This document shows positions 56,701-63,974 of a stretch of DNA of 64,000 bases, piece after piece. Within the stretch, counting starts at the first letter, position 1. Each line of letters opens with the position of its first letter. A program made the translations under genes and the position numbers. Source of the DNA: Candidatus Binatia bacterium (GTDB taxonomy: Bacteria > Eisenbacteria > RBG-16-71-46 > SZUA-252). The notes beneath the pieces are model-generated. The model was not told where the DNA came from and made no database searches. It was given only the letters and a program-made list of their open reading frames with translations. The stretch spans positions 62,001-126,000 of the forward strand of contig DASQJL010000062.1 of assembly GCA_035631035.1 (NCBI GenBank), given 5' to 3'.

Positions 56701-58275
56701 GCTCGCGTGCACGACCTGCGACACCGAGTCCCCTTCCACGGCGACCATGTTCGCGATGGGGTTCAGGACGGGGGGCGCGTTCAGCTCGTTGGGGTCGGGG
56801 ACCTGAACACCCATGGTGGTGTAGCTGAAGGAGGTGCCGTCGCTCACCTTGATGCGCGCCGTGTGATCGCCCACATCGGCCAGAGTCGGCCGTAGTTCCA
56901 CGCGACCCAAGCCGGTCCCATGACCTGGGTCGATCGTGAGAACCGTCATGAACGCGATAGGCTGCGAGAACACGAACTCCGAGAACGTGAGCGGCGCGCC
57001 CTCGGGATCGGTCGCGCTGACGTCCACCGAGGCCAGCGTTCCGGGGACCACGCTCACATCCGGCAGGTATTCGGGGATGATCGGCGGCTGGTTCCCATTC
57101 GTCACCGTGATCGGGAATGACTCCGTGTCGGATGCCATGCCGTCGTTCGCCGCGAGGACACCCGTGTAGGACCCCTCGTCCGAGTACCCGGGCCGCACGA
57201 CGAGATCGGCGGAGATGCTCGTCATGCCCCCGACGACACGCGACAGGGACATGAAACCGGGACCGGACACGATCCTCAGGCTGAGAGGTGTCGTACCGTC
57301 CGCGTCCGACGCGACCACCGGCAGGGTCGCCGTCTGGCCTTCGACCACGCTCACGGCCGCCAGGGGCTGCAGGGCCGGCGCGCGGTTCACGTCGGTGACG
57401 GTGAGGTGCAAAAGGCTCCCCGCCTGGCTGACCCCGTCGGTGGCAAAGACGATCGCCTCCGTGGTGCCGGCGTCCGTATAGCCTGGCGAAACGCGCAGCA
57501 AGCCGGTGGCGCTCCCGGTGCCCGGGTCAGTCGTCGTGACCGAGGCATACGAAGGCCCGTCCATCCCGAAGGTCAGCGCCTGTCCATCGGGATCGGTGGC
57601 ATGCAGTGCACGCTCGAGCACGGAGCCTTCCGCCACGATGAGGGGCGGGATGGGCTCGAGACTGGGCGCTCCGTTACCTGGGGAGGAGAACGGGAGCCCA
57701 TCGGCATCGAACCAGTCCGTGCCCAGCTTCATGGTGTTGTCGTAGTCGACCCCCATGCATTGCGACCCAAACGAGGTCAGCGGTGCCCCGCTCATCGTCT
57801 CGGACGTGGGGACGACCAGGATCGACGGCGATCCGAACGTCGCCGTGGCCGTGAGACTCGCCAGCCGGTACCGGCCCGGCGCGAGCGCCGTGATCCCGGC
57901 GCGGCCGATCCAGAATTCGGTCGAGGAGCTGTCGCCTCCGGCGGCGTACGCCTGCGGCAGCAGCCGGTCCACGAAATTGCTCCAGACCACGGTTCCCTGA
58001 GTGGCGCGCAGGATGAAGGAATACGAGTTGATCGTCAGCGCCGCGGAGGGATCTGCGGCGCAGGTCGCGGGGGTGCCGTCCCGGTTGTGATCCGTCACCA
58101 GCCAGACGTCGAACGTCGCCGTGCCCGTCGACGGGAAGACGTCGGCTTCGGTGCGGACGCCGTCGCCGTTGGCGTCCAGGTACATGAATTGGGCCGCGGC
58201 GGTGGCGGCGCTGGCGACGACTACGAGGGAGACGGCAACCGCGATCGCATGGCGAACGTGGTAGCAAGGGTCCAT
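53728..58275 (-). CDS. Giant secreted multidomain protein (cadherin-like and PKD repeats, C-terminal sorting domain)
   Basis: A 1515-residue protein with a signal peptide ([21 protein letters not shown]). An N-terminal domain follows with [17 protein letters not shown], a calcium-type loop. From about 210 to 600 there are four cadherin-like/putative-Ig repeats, each opening NxAPxLxPIxxxxVxEG and containing A(S/T)D(P/A)(E/D)G. A middle region has no motif I recognise. A PKD domain lies at about 1230-1310 ([23 protein letters not shown]), and the C-terminus ([31 protein letters not shown] ... [22 protein letters not shown]) is a FlgD/type-IX sorting-like domain. Probably a cell-surface or extracellular binding protein. 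ATG 58275 is used; GTG 58281 is equally possible. Confidence 0.9.
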   Translation of the reverse strand: [1515 protein letters not shown]

Positions 58276-58357
58276 GGACACCTGTCCCCCCGGACAGAGC
58301 CTCCGGCGGGCCGATCCGGGGCCTGACGACCCCTGTGAAGAGCGAGGCGCGCGGTCG

Positions 58358-58768
58358 TCATGACGCGCCCCGCTCCCGTTGCGCCTCGCCGCGCCTCACG
58401 AGCACGAACGCGATGAGCGCGACCACGAAGAACACCAGCAAAGCCCAGGCGATCCCCTGCAGGACCTGGAGGATGGTTCGGTACACCTCGAGACCCATCG
58501 ACTCGGAATTGAGCGCGAAGGGAGGGCGGCCGGCGCCGTTCGGTCCCGGCTCCGCGCGGAGGTACTGCTCGAGCTTCCAGATCTGAACGCCGGAGGAGAC
58601 GCCCACGACGTAGATGGCGAAGAGGAGGAACCGCTGCCAGGCGTGCGCCAGCTCGGGGCCGATGATGCGGTCCAGAATCTGGCGGATCGGCTTCCGGAAG
58701 AGGGCGACGACGATCGCTGAGGTCGCGAGCGCGACCAGGAGCGTCACGAGCAGAAGTGTCAGGAACAC
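58358..58768 (-). CDS. Small integral membrane protein of unknown function
   Basis: A 136-residue protein with three hydrophobic segments (FLTLLLVTLLVALATSAIVVALF, RFLLFAIYVVGVSSGVQIW, ILQVLQGIAWALLVFFVVALIAFVLV) and a basic tail. I recognise no family. I start at GTG 58768 because a TACACT promoter box at 58811-58816 lies inside the longer reading to ATG 58840, and GGGGG lies just before the GTG. It precedes the giant secreted gene by about 80 bp in the same direction and may be co-transcribed. Confidence 0.75.
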   Translation of the reverse strand: MFLTLLLVTLLVALATSAIVVALFRKPIRQILDRIIGPELAHAWQRFLLFAIYVVGVSSGVQIWKLEQYLRAEPGPNGAGRPPFALNSESMGLEVYRTILQVLQGIAWALLVFFVVALIAFVLVRRGEAQRERGAS

Positions 58769-58810
58769 GATGAGTCGACCCCCTCGGGCCCGATCGGGCC
58801 GGACGGCTCC

Positions 58811-58816
58811 AGTGTA
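58811..58816 (-). promoter_or_regulatory. -10 box TACACT of the small membrane protein
   Basis: TACACT 42 bases before GTG 58768; identical to the boxes before the DUF4126 and ECF sigma genes, but here with a true leader containing a G-rich ribosome site. Confidence 0.45.
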
Positions 58817-58867
58817 CGCCGCGTCCCCTCCCCCGCCCATCCGAATTCCCGCGCAAGAATCGGAGTG

Positions 58868-58885
58868 CGTTAAGGCACCTTAACG
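58868..58885. promoter_or_regulatory. Candidate autoregulatory operator of the Lrp/AsnC gene
   Basis: CGTTAAGG-CA-CCTTAACG, perfect 8-bp arms, 32 bp before the ATG and adjacent to possible -10 boxes TATCAT (58888) and TACCCT (58901). Lrp-family regulators usually bind such palindromes upstream of their own gene. Confidence 0.65.
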
Positions 58886-58917
58886 AATATCATTCTGTCA
58901 TACCCTGGAGGTGCCAA

Positions 58918-59448
58918 ATGATCGACGCTGTTGACCGTGAAATACTGTCGATTCTTCAGGAGAACGCCCGCACCTCGAATGTGGAGGTGGCGCGGCGGAT
59001 CGGGCTCGCGCCCTCCGCCGTGCTGGAACGGATCCGGAAGCTCGAGAAGCGCGGCGTGATTCGCGGCTACGAGCCGCGCCTGAACGCCTCCGCGCTCGGC
59101 TCGCCGCTCCTCGCCTTCATCTTCGTCCACGCCGACGAGAAGATCGGCGGGCTCGAGATCGGGCGGAAGATCGCGAAGTTCCCCGAGGTCCAGGAGGTGC
59201 ACCAGGTCGCGGGCGAGGATTGCTACCTGGTCAAGGTGCGCATCGCGGACACCGACGCGCTGGGGCGGCTGCTTCGGGACTCCTTCGGCGCGCTCCCCGC
59301 GATCCGCACCACGCGTACGACGATCGTCCTCTCCTCGGTGAAGGAATCGGCGCAGATGCCGCTTCCGCCCGATGGCGCCGCAGCGCGCGCCTCCGAGACG
59401 CGCCGGCCGAAGCGCGCCGCCGCGCGTTCGCGCCGGAGGGCGCCATGA
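58918..59448 (+). CDS. Lrp/AsnC family transcriptional regulator
   Basis: A 176-residue regulator. The winged helix-turn-helix is at 1-55 (VDREILSILQENARTSNVEVARRIGLAPSAVLERIRKLEKRGVI) and the RAM ligand-binding domain at about 65-145 (EVQEVHQVAGEDCYLVKVRIAD). A basic, Arg/Ala/Pro tail of about 30 residues is added. Its stop overlaps the start of a drug/metabolite transporter (ATGA), so it probably controls export of an amino acid or related effector. GGAGGT precedes the ATG. Confidence 0.94.
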   Translation: MIDAVDREILSILQENARTSNVEVARRIGLAPSAVLERIRKLEKRGVIRGYEPRLNASALGSPLLAFIFVHADEKIGGLEIGRKIAKFPEVQEVHQVAGEDCYLVKVRIADTDALGRLLRDSFGALPAIRTTRTTIVLSSVKESAQMPLPPDGAAARASETRRPKRAAARSRRRAP

Positions 59449-60401
59449 CCGCCGCGACGCTCCGCTCCTCGCGCTTCAAGGTGATCCTCGCGTTCGCCTG
59501 CATCTATCTGATCTGGGGAAGCACCTACCTCGCGATCCGGTTCGCGGTCGAGACGATCCCGCCCCTTCTCATGGCGGGCGTCCGTTTCGTGATCGCGGGC
59601 GGCCTCCTCTACGGCTGGCTCGCCCTGCGCGGGGAAACGATGCCTCCCACGCGCCGGCAGTGGTCGGCCGCGGCGATTCTCGGGGGGCTCTTCTTCCTCG
59701 GAGGAAACGGCGCCGTCTCGTGGTCCGAGACGCGCGTCCCGTCGGGGCTCGCCGCCCTGCTCGTCGCCACCATCCCGTTCTGGATCGTGCTGTTCGACTG
59801 GATGCGCCGGGGTGGAACGCGCCCTTCGGCCGCGGTTCTGTGCGGCGTGCTCGCCGGCTTTGCGGGTGTCGTGCTCCTGGTGGGGACCCGCGGGCCGGAG
59901 GGAGGGATCGACCACGCGGGGGCGGCGGTGCTGGTCGTCGGACCGATGGCCTGGGCCGCGGGAACGGTCTTCTCGCGGCGGCTTTCCCATCCCCGTTCCC
60001 ACCTCCAGTCGGGCGCCATGCAGATGCTGGTCGGAGGCCTCGCGTTGTGCGCCGCCGGACTCCTGCTGGGCGAGGCGCGGCAGGTCCACGTCGCGGCGAT
60101 CTCGATGCGCTCGATTCTCGCGATCCTCTACCTGATCGTCGCGGGTTCGATCGTGGCCTTCAGCGCCTACAACTGGCTGCTCCAGGCCTCGACGCCCGCC
60201 CGGGTCGGGACCTACGCGTTCGTCAACCCGATCGTCGCGGTGTTCCTGGGATGGGCGTTCGCCGGCGAGGCGTTCGGGCCGAACACGCTGGTCGCGGCCC
60301 TCTTCATCCTGGCGGGAGTCGTGCTGATCGTATTCTCGCGCATGCGCGCGAAGAACGGCGGGGCTGAGCGCGCCGCAGCGTCCCGCGGGCGGGCGGCATG
60401 A
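59445..60401 (+). CDS. EamA/DMT-superfamily transporter (YedA-like)
   Basis: A 318-residue membrane protein with ten helices arranged as two EamA repeats. The opening FACIYLIWGSTYLAIRFAVETIPPLLMAGVRFVIAGG is highly typical of the RhaT/YedA branch, and the second repeat carries STPARVGTYAFVNPIVAVFLGWAF. It likely exports amino acids or small metabolites. It is coupled to the Lrp/AsnC gene by a 4-bp overlap, with GGAGG before the ATG. A perfect hairpin terminator follows. Confidence 0.94.
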   Translation: MTAATLRSSRFKVILAFACIYLIWGSTYLAIRFAVETIPPLLMAGVRFVIAGGLLYGWLALRGETMPPTRRQWSAAAILGGLFFLGGNGAVSWSETRVPSGLAALLVATIPFWIVLFDWMRRGGTRPSAAVLCGVLAGFAGVVLLVGTRGPEGGIDHAGAAVLVVGPMAWAAGTVFSRRLSHPRSHLQSGAMQMLVGGLALCAAGLLLGEARQVHVAAISMRSILAILYLIVAGSIVAFSAYNWLLQASTPARVGTYAFVNPIVAVFLGWAFAGEAFGPNTLVAALFILAGVVLIVFSRMRAKNGGAERAAASRGRAA

Positions 60402-60429
60402 CCCGCCGGCTGGGCGGGCGGTAAATGCA

Positions 60430-60455
60430 AAGGGCGGACCCTGAGGTCCGCCCTT
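60430..60455. terminator. Bidirectional hairpin terminator between convergent genes
   Basis: Perfect stem AAGGGCGGACC / GGTCCGCCCTT with a CTGA loop, between the transporter stop (60401) and the Ala-rich gene stop (60511). Confidence 0.8.
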
Positions 60456-60510
60456 CGAGCCGCGACCGGCCCTTCCGTGCTCGGCCGCAGTGCTGTTATC
60501 CGAACGCTCG

Positions 60511-61416
60511 CTACTTCTTCCCGCCGTCGCTGCCGGAAGCGCTTCCCGCCGGGGCAGACGCGGCGTCGGGGGCCGCATCCTTGCCCGCGTCCGCCTTGGC
60601 GGACGCTGCCTTGTCCGCCTTGGACGCTGCCTTGTCCGCATCCGCCTTGGCGGACGCTGCCTTGGACGCCTCCTTCATGGCCGCCTTCTCAGCCTTCGCG
60701 GCACGTTCGCTCGCGTCGGCCTTGGAGCCGGCCCCATGCACGACGGCCACCTTGCCGTCAGCCGGCACCGCGCCCTTGGCGACACGAGCCTCCTCCTTGG
60801 CCGCCTTCACGACGTCCCCGAGGCGCAGCCCCATTCCGGTGGCGATCTGTCCCCACGACATCCCCTCCCCGCGCAGATCGAAGACCTGCTTGGCCGTGAG
60901 GTCGGTCGATCCGTTGGCGACGAGGGCATGGGCGATCATCAGCTGCCCCCAGCTCGCCTTGAGATCGTTCTTCTCGGAGAGGAGCGCGTCCGGCGTGGTG
61001 CCGAATTCCGCCGCGAGCCGCGCGGCGATCTTCGCGTCGCCGTCGGCCGCGACGTTCTTCTCGACGTCGTTGGAGGCGGCATCCAGGGCCGTGGTGACCT
61101 TCTGGTCCGTCTTGGCGTCGACCTTCTTTCCCTCGTCGCGGATCCGCGCCAGAACGTCCGCGGCGCTTGGCGCCGCCGGGGCGGCCGCGTCGCTGCTCAC
61201 GGCGGGCTGACCGGGATCGGCCGGAGCGGTCGTCGGCGCGGGAGCCGGCTGCGTGGCCGGAGGCGGCTGCGTGGCCGGAGCCGGCTGCGTGCTCGGCGTC
61301 TGGGTCTGGTCCGCGGCGCCGGGCGCGGTCTGCGTCGCGGCGTCGTCGGCCAGCGCCGGGATCGCGGCGAGGGACAGGAGGCCGAGAGTTACCAACAGGG
61401 AGGTGGTGCGCTTCAT
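60511..61416 (-). CDS. Exported Ala/Lys/Asp-rich protein of unknown function
   Basis: A 301-residue protein with a signal peptide (MKRTTSLLVTLGLLSLAAIPALA), a Pro/Thr/Gln/Ala linker (QPAPATQPPPATQPAPAP) and then a globular helical part, about 95-230, holding two related helical hairpins (IAARLAAEFGTTPDALLSEKNDLKASWGQLMIAHALV and LRGEGMSWGQIATGMGL in parts). The last 70 residues are an Ala/Lys/Asp repeat (SAKADADKAASKADKAASAKAD) like eukaryotic histone-H1-like tails. The function is not recognised. AAGGAG precedes the ATG. Its leader contains the structured element at 61490-61576. Confidence 0.86.
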   Translation of the reverse strand: MKRTTSLLVTLGLLSLAAIPALADDAATQTAPGAADQTQTPSTQPAPATQPPPATQPAPAPTTAPADPGQPAVSSDAAAPAAPSAADVLARIRDEGKKVDAKTDQKVTTALDAASNDVEKNVAADGDAKIAARLAAEFGTTPDALLSEKNDLKASWGQLMIAHALVANGSTDLTAKQVFDLRGEGMSWGQIATGMGLRLGDVVKAAKEEARVAKGAVPADGKVAVVHGAGSKADASERAAKAEKAAMKEASKAASAKADADKAASKADKAASAKADAGKDAAPDAASAPAGSASGSDGGKK

Positions 61417-61489
61417 GGAACTGACTCCTTCATGGCCGCGCGTCCCGAACGCACGTCCGAGGCGGCGACTCACGGTCTCCGCGGAACCT

Positions 61490-61576
61490 AAAAAATGGCC
61501 AGGGTCCTCGCGCCCCACCCCGGAGAGGCGAGGCGCGGAGGAGATGTCGTGATCGAAATCCGTTCCAACCCTGGCC
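61490..61576 (-). terminator. Structured leader with U-tract (possible attenuator or ncRNA terminator)
   Basis: On the minus strand GGCCAGGGT (61576-61568) pairs with ACCCTGGCC (61505-61497), followed immediately by ATTTTTT. The enclosed 62 bases hold a further CGCGCC/GGCGCG stem. It lies 74 bases upstream of the start at 61416, so it could abort transcription of that gene, or end a separate upstream RNA. Confidence 0.55.
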
Positions 61577-61729
61577 GCCTCGATTCATCCCGGCGCCGTC
61601 ATGGCGACGCCGAGGCAGACGTTCAGGAGAAAGGGACATGCCAGCGTGGGGAGCTGCGCCTGTGAAAAGCGCAAGTCGCTAGCACGAGGCCATTTAGCGC
61701 CGAGGCGGCCTTGCGCCGCGCGAACGAAA

Positions 61730-61769
61730 GGGCGCCGCCCTGTCCCGTTGCGGACAGGATACGGCGCCC
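61730..61769. other. Compound hairpin in the non-coding region
   Basis: GGGCGCCG-C-CCTGTCC-CGTTGC-GGACAGG-ATA-CGGCGCCC: an 8-bp outer and 7-bp inner stem separated by a small asymmetric bulge, both perfect. On the minus strand it is followed by CTTTCGTT. Confidence 0.6.
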
Positions 61770-61911
61770 GTGGAACGGCTGGGGACGGCTCGGACAAGTC
61801 CCACTCGCCCGGCGCGCCTCCCATTTCGCGACCGCTCCGTTCACGTGGGGCCCAACCAGCTCCCTGCTTCTCACTAGGTGACGCCCGGGGCCTCTGCTAT
61901 AGAGGAGCTAC

Positions 61912-62799
61912 GTGAAACCCATGAGCCGGGCACGGTTACAGGTCCTGGCGGCGGCTCTCATCTTCTCCGTGGGGGGCGCCGGGATCAAGGCGTGCGCCTT
62001 GACGAGCTGGCAGGTGGCGAGCTTCCGATCCGGCATCGCCGCGCTCGCCGTCTGGCTGATGATGCCGGAAGCCCGGCGCGGCTTTCGGCGTCCCGTGTGG
62101 CTCGTATCCCTGGCCTACGCCGCGACGGTTCTCCTCTTCGTCCTCGCGAACAAGCTCACGACGTCGGCGAACACGATCTTCCTGCAATCGACGGCCCCGC
62201 TCTACATCCTGCTGCTGGCGCCGGCGCTCCTGCGCGAGAAGACGCGCGCGTTCGACTGGGCGATCATCGGACTCCTGGCGATCGGCCTCTCCTTCTTCTT
62301 CGTGGGCGCCGAGGCTCCCCTCCGAACCGCGCCCAATCCGGCGCTCGGCAACATCCTCGCTGCCGCCGCGGGGATCACCTGGGCCCTGACCGTGATGGGG
62401 CTGCGCTGGATCGGTCGCGCGGAGGGCGCCGCGGGATCCGCCCCGGCCGTCGTGATCGCGGGCAACGCCATCGCCTTCCTGGTCGCGCTTCCCTTCGCGC
62501 TGCCCGTGGAGCACGCGCGCGCGCTCGACTGGGTGATCGTGTCGGGGCTGGGGGTCGTGCAGATCGGCGTGGCCTACGTGTTCCTGGTGCGGGCCATGCG
62601 CCACGTCCCGGCGCTGGAGGCCTCGGTGCTCCTCCTCCTCGAGCCGGCGCTGAACCCGCTCTGGGCGTGGATCATCCATGGGGAGCGGCCGGGTCCCTGG
62701 TCCAACGCGGGCGGGCTGCTCATCCTCGGCGCCACCGGGCTCAAGACCTGGCTGGACTCGCCGCGGGGCCGTCCGCGTAACGCACCACCAGCACCGTGA
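61912..62799 (+). CDS. EamA/DMT-superfamily transporter
   Basis: A 295-residue ten-helix membrane protein with two EamA repeats (LQVLAAALIFSVGGAGIKACALTSWQVASFRSG and LEASVLLLLEPALNPLWAWIIHGERPGPWSNAGGLLILGA in parts). The substrate is unknown. It is only distantly similar to the YedA-like transporter 2 kb upstream. Start is GTG 61912 with GAGGAG; an ATG lies nine bases later. The 3' end overlaps the convergent phosphatase gene by 59 bp, encoding the tail SPRGRPRNAPPAP. Confidence 0.92.
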   Translation: MKPMSRARLQVLAAALIFSVGGAGIKACALTSWQVASFRSGIAALAVWLMMPEARRGFRRPVWLVSLAYAATVLLFVLANKLTTSANTIFLQSTAPLYILLLAPALLREKTRAFDWAIIGLLAIGLSFFFVGAEAPLRTAPNPALGNILAAAAGITWALTVMGLRWIGRAEGAAGSAPAVVIAGNAIAFLVALPFALPVEHARALDWVIVSGLGVVQIGVAYVFLVRAMRHVPALEASVLLLLEPALNPLWAWIIHGERPGPWSNAGGLLILGATGLKTWLDSPRGRPRNAPPAP

Positions 62800-63961
62800 C
62801 GTCGTCGGCCGGCGGATGGCCTGACGCGAACGCCCGCACGTCGTCGAGCAGCGATTGGAGGATCGCAGACGGAGGGCTTCCCCGGCTTCGCTCGAGACAC
62901 GAGAGCAGGCGCTCTTCGCCGTACTGCTCCCCGCCCGGCGCCTCGGCGTCGGTGACGCCGTCGCTGTAGAGCACCAGCGTGTCCCCAGGCGTGAGCAGCG
63001 CCTCCTCCTCGGCGTAGGAAGCGAAGTCGAAGGCGCCCACCATCAGCCCGCCCTCTTCCAGGCGCGTCATCGTCCCGTCGCCGCGGAACAGGAAGCCGGG
63101 GTTGTGTCCCGCGTTGCAGGTGACCAGCTTCCCCGCCCGGTCCAGGCAGCCGTAGAAGAGGGTCGCGAAGCGCGCCTCGATCGCGCGGCGGAGGAGGGCC
63201 TTGTTGACGCGGTCGACGGTCATGGCGGGCGGCACGTCCGGTCCCACGTGCGAGGCGAGGATTCCCTGGGCCATCGCGGCCAGGATCGCCGCCGGCGGCC
63301 CCTTGCCCGCGACGTCCCCGAGCGCGAACGCCAGGCGTCCGTCCCCCAGCTCGAAGTAGTCGAAGAAGTCTCCGCCGATCGTCCGGCAGGGAATGGAGGA
63401 TCCGGTGGCGCTGCACGTGGCCGCCTCGTGGGAATGCGGGGGCAGCAGCGCCTGCTGGATCGAGGCCGCCGTGCGCAGCTCCTGCTGCTCGCGTCCGCGG
63501 GCTTCCGCCGTGGCGATGACGTGCGTCAGGTACCGGCCCTGGATGATGAAGACGTAGTTCACGGCCAGGAAGAGCGCGCCGAAGAGCAGCGACCAGACCA
63601 GGATCTCCACCATCACGTGCGCCGAGCGGAGCAGTCCGGGGGCGATGGTGAAGTGGAGCACGACCGCGGCGAGGAGGGTTCCCACCAGGCTGGCGACGCC
63701 GTAACTGGCGATCTCGCGCACCAGCCCCGCGCCGCGGTCGGCCCGACCGTCCCGCGAGAGTCTGGGGCGCACCCATTTCGTATTGGCCTCGATGCACCAT
63801 CCGATGATCAGCGAGAAGATGAGCGAGGCGACGTAGTACGCGGCGAACTGGCGGCCGGTGGTGCTCTGGAACTGGAAGAACAGGGCAAAGGGAACCGCGA
63901 TCAGCGCGGGACGAAGGAGCAGCTTCCAGACCGGGGATTTTCGGAAGGAGCGCGCGGCCAT
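62741..63961 (-). CDS. Membrane SpoIIE-type PP2C protein phosphatase
   Basis: A 406-residue protein. Four hydrophobic segments lie in the first 145 residues, then a linker with AASIQQALLPP, the usual lead into SpoIIE/RsbU phosphatases. The catalytic domain (about 180-390) has the metal aspartates in IGGDFFDYF and FALGDVAGKGPPAA, NAGHNPGF and VLYSDGVTDAEAP, ending PADDVTVLVVRY. It should dephosphorylate an anti-sigma-factor antagonist, though no such gene is in view. TAGGAT lies seven bases before the ATG. Confidence 0.94.
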   Translation of the reverse strand: MAARSFRKSPVWKLLLRPALIAVPFALFFQFQSTTGRQFAAYYVASLIFSLIIGWCIEANTKWVRPRLSRDGRADRGAGLVREIASYGVASLVGTLLAAVVLHFTIAPGLLRSAHVMVEILVWSLLFGALFLAVNYVFIIQGRYLTHVIATAEARGREQQELRTAASIQQALLPPHSHEAATCSATGSSIPCRTIGGDFFDYFELGDGRLAFALGDVAGKGPPAAILAAMAQGILASHVGPDVPPAMTVDRVNKALLRRAIEARFATLFYGCLDRAGKLVTCNAGHNPGFLFRGDGTMTRLEEGGLMVGAFDFASYAEEEALLTPGDTLVLYSDGVTDAEAPGGEQYGEERLLSCLERSRGSPPSAILQSLLDDVRAFASGHPPADDVTVLVVRYADGPAASPARS

Positions 63962-63968
63962 GCGCGCG

Positions 63969-63974
63969 ATCCTA
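63969..63974 (-). promoter_or_regulatory. -10 box TAGGAT of the SpoIIE-type phosphatase
   Basis: TAGGAT seven bases before ATG 63961, no ribosome site; near-leaderless geometry. The last 26 bases of the window show nothing else. Confidence 0.4.

Larger units (their letters stand above)
61417..61911. other. 495-bp non-coding region with strong RNA structure
   Basis: The largest gap in the window, between the Ala-rich gene (minus) and an EamA transporter (plus). No reading frame here has a ribosome site or sensible composition. It contains the U-tailed stem at 61490-61576, the compound hairpin at 61730-61769 and a short TCAC-TAG-GTGA palindrome at 61871-61881. I recognise no tRNA, 6S, SRP, RNase P or known riboswitch core. 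Confidence 0.6.

Noticed and set aside
61585-61915. Several 79-104 codon open frames on both strands in the 61.4-61.9 kb gap
   Set aside because: They lack ribosome sites or leaderless boxes, have composition typical of out-of-frame GC-rich DNA, and cross the strong RNA stems.
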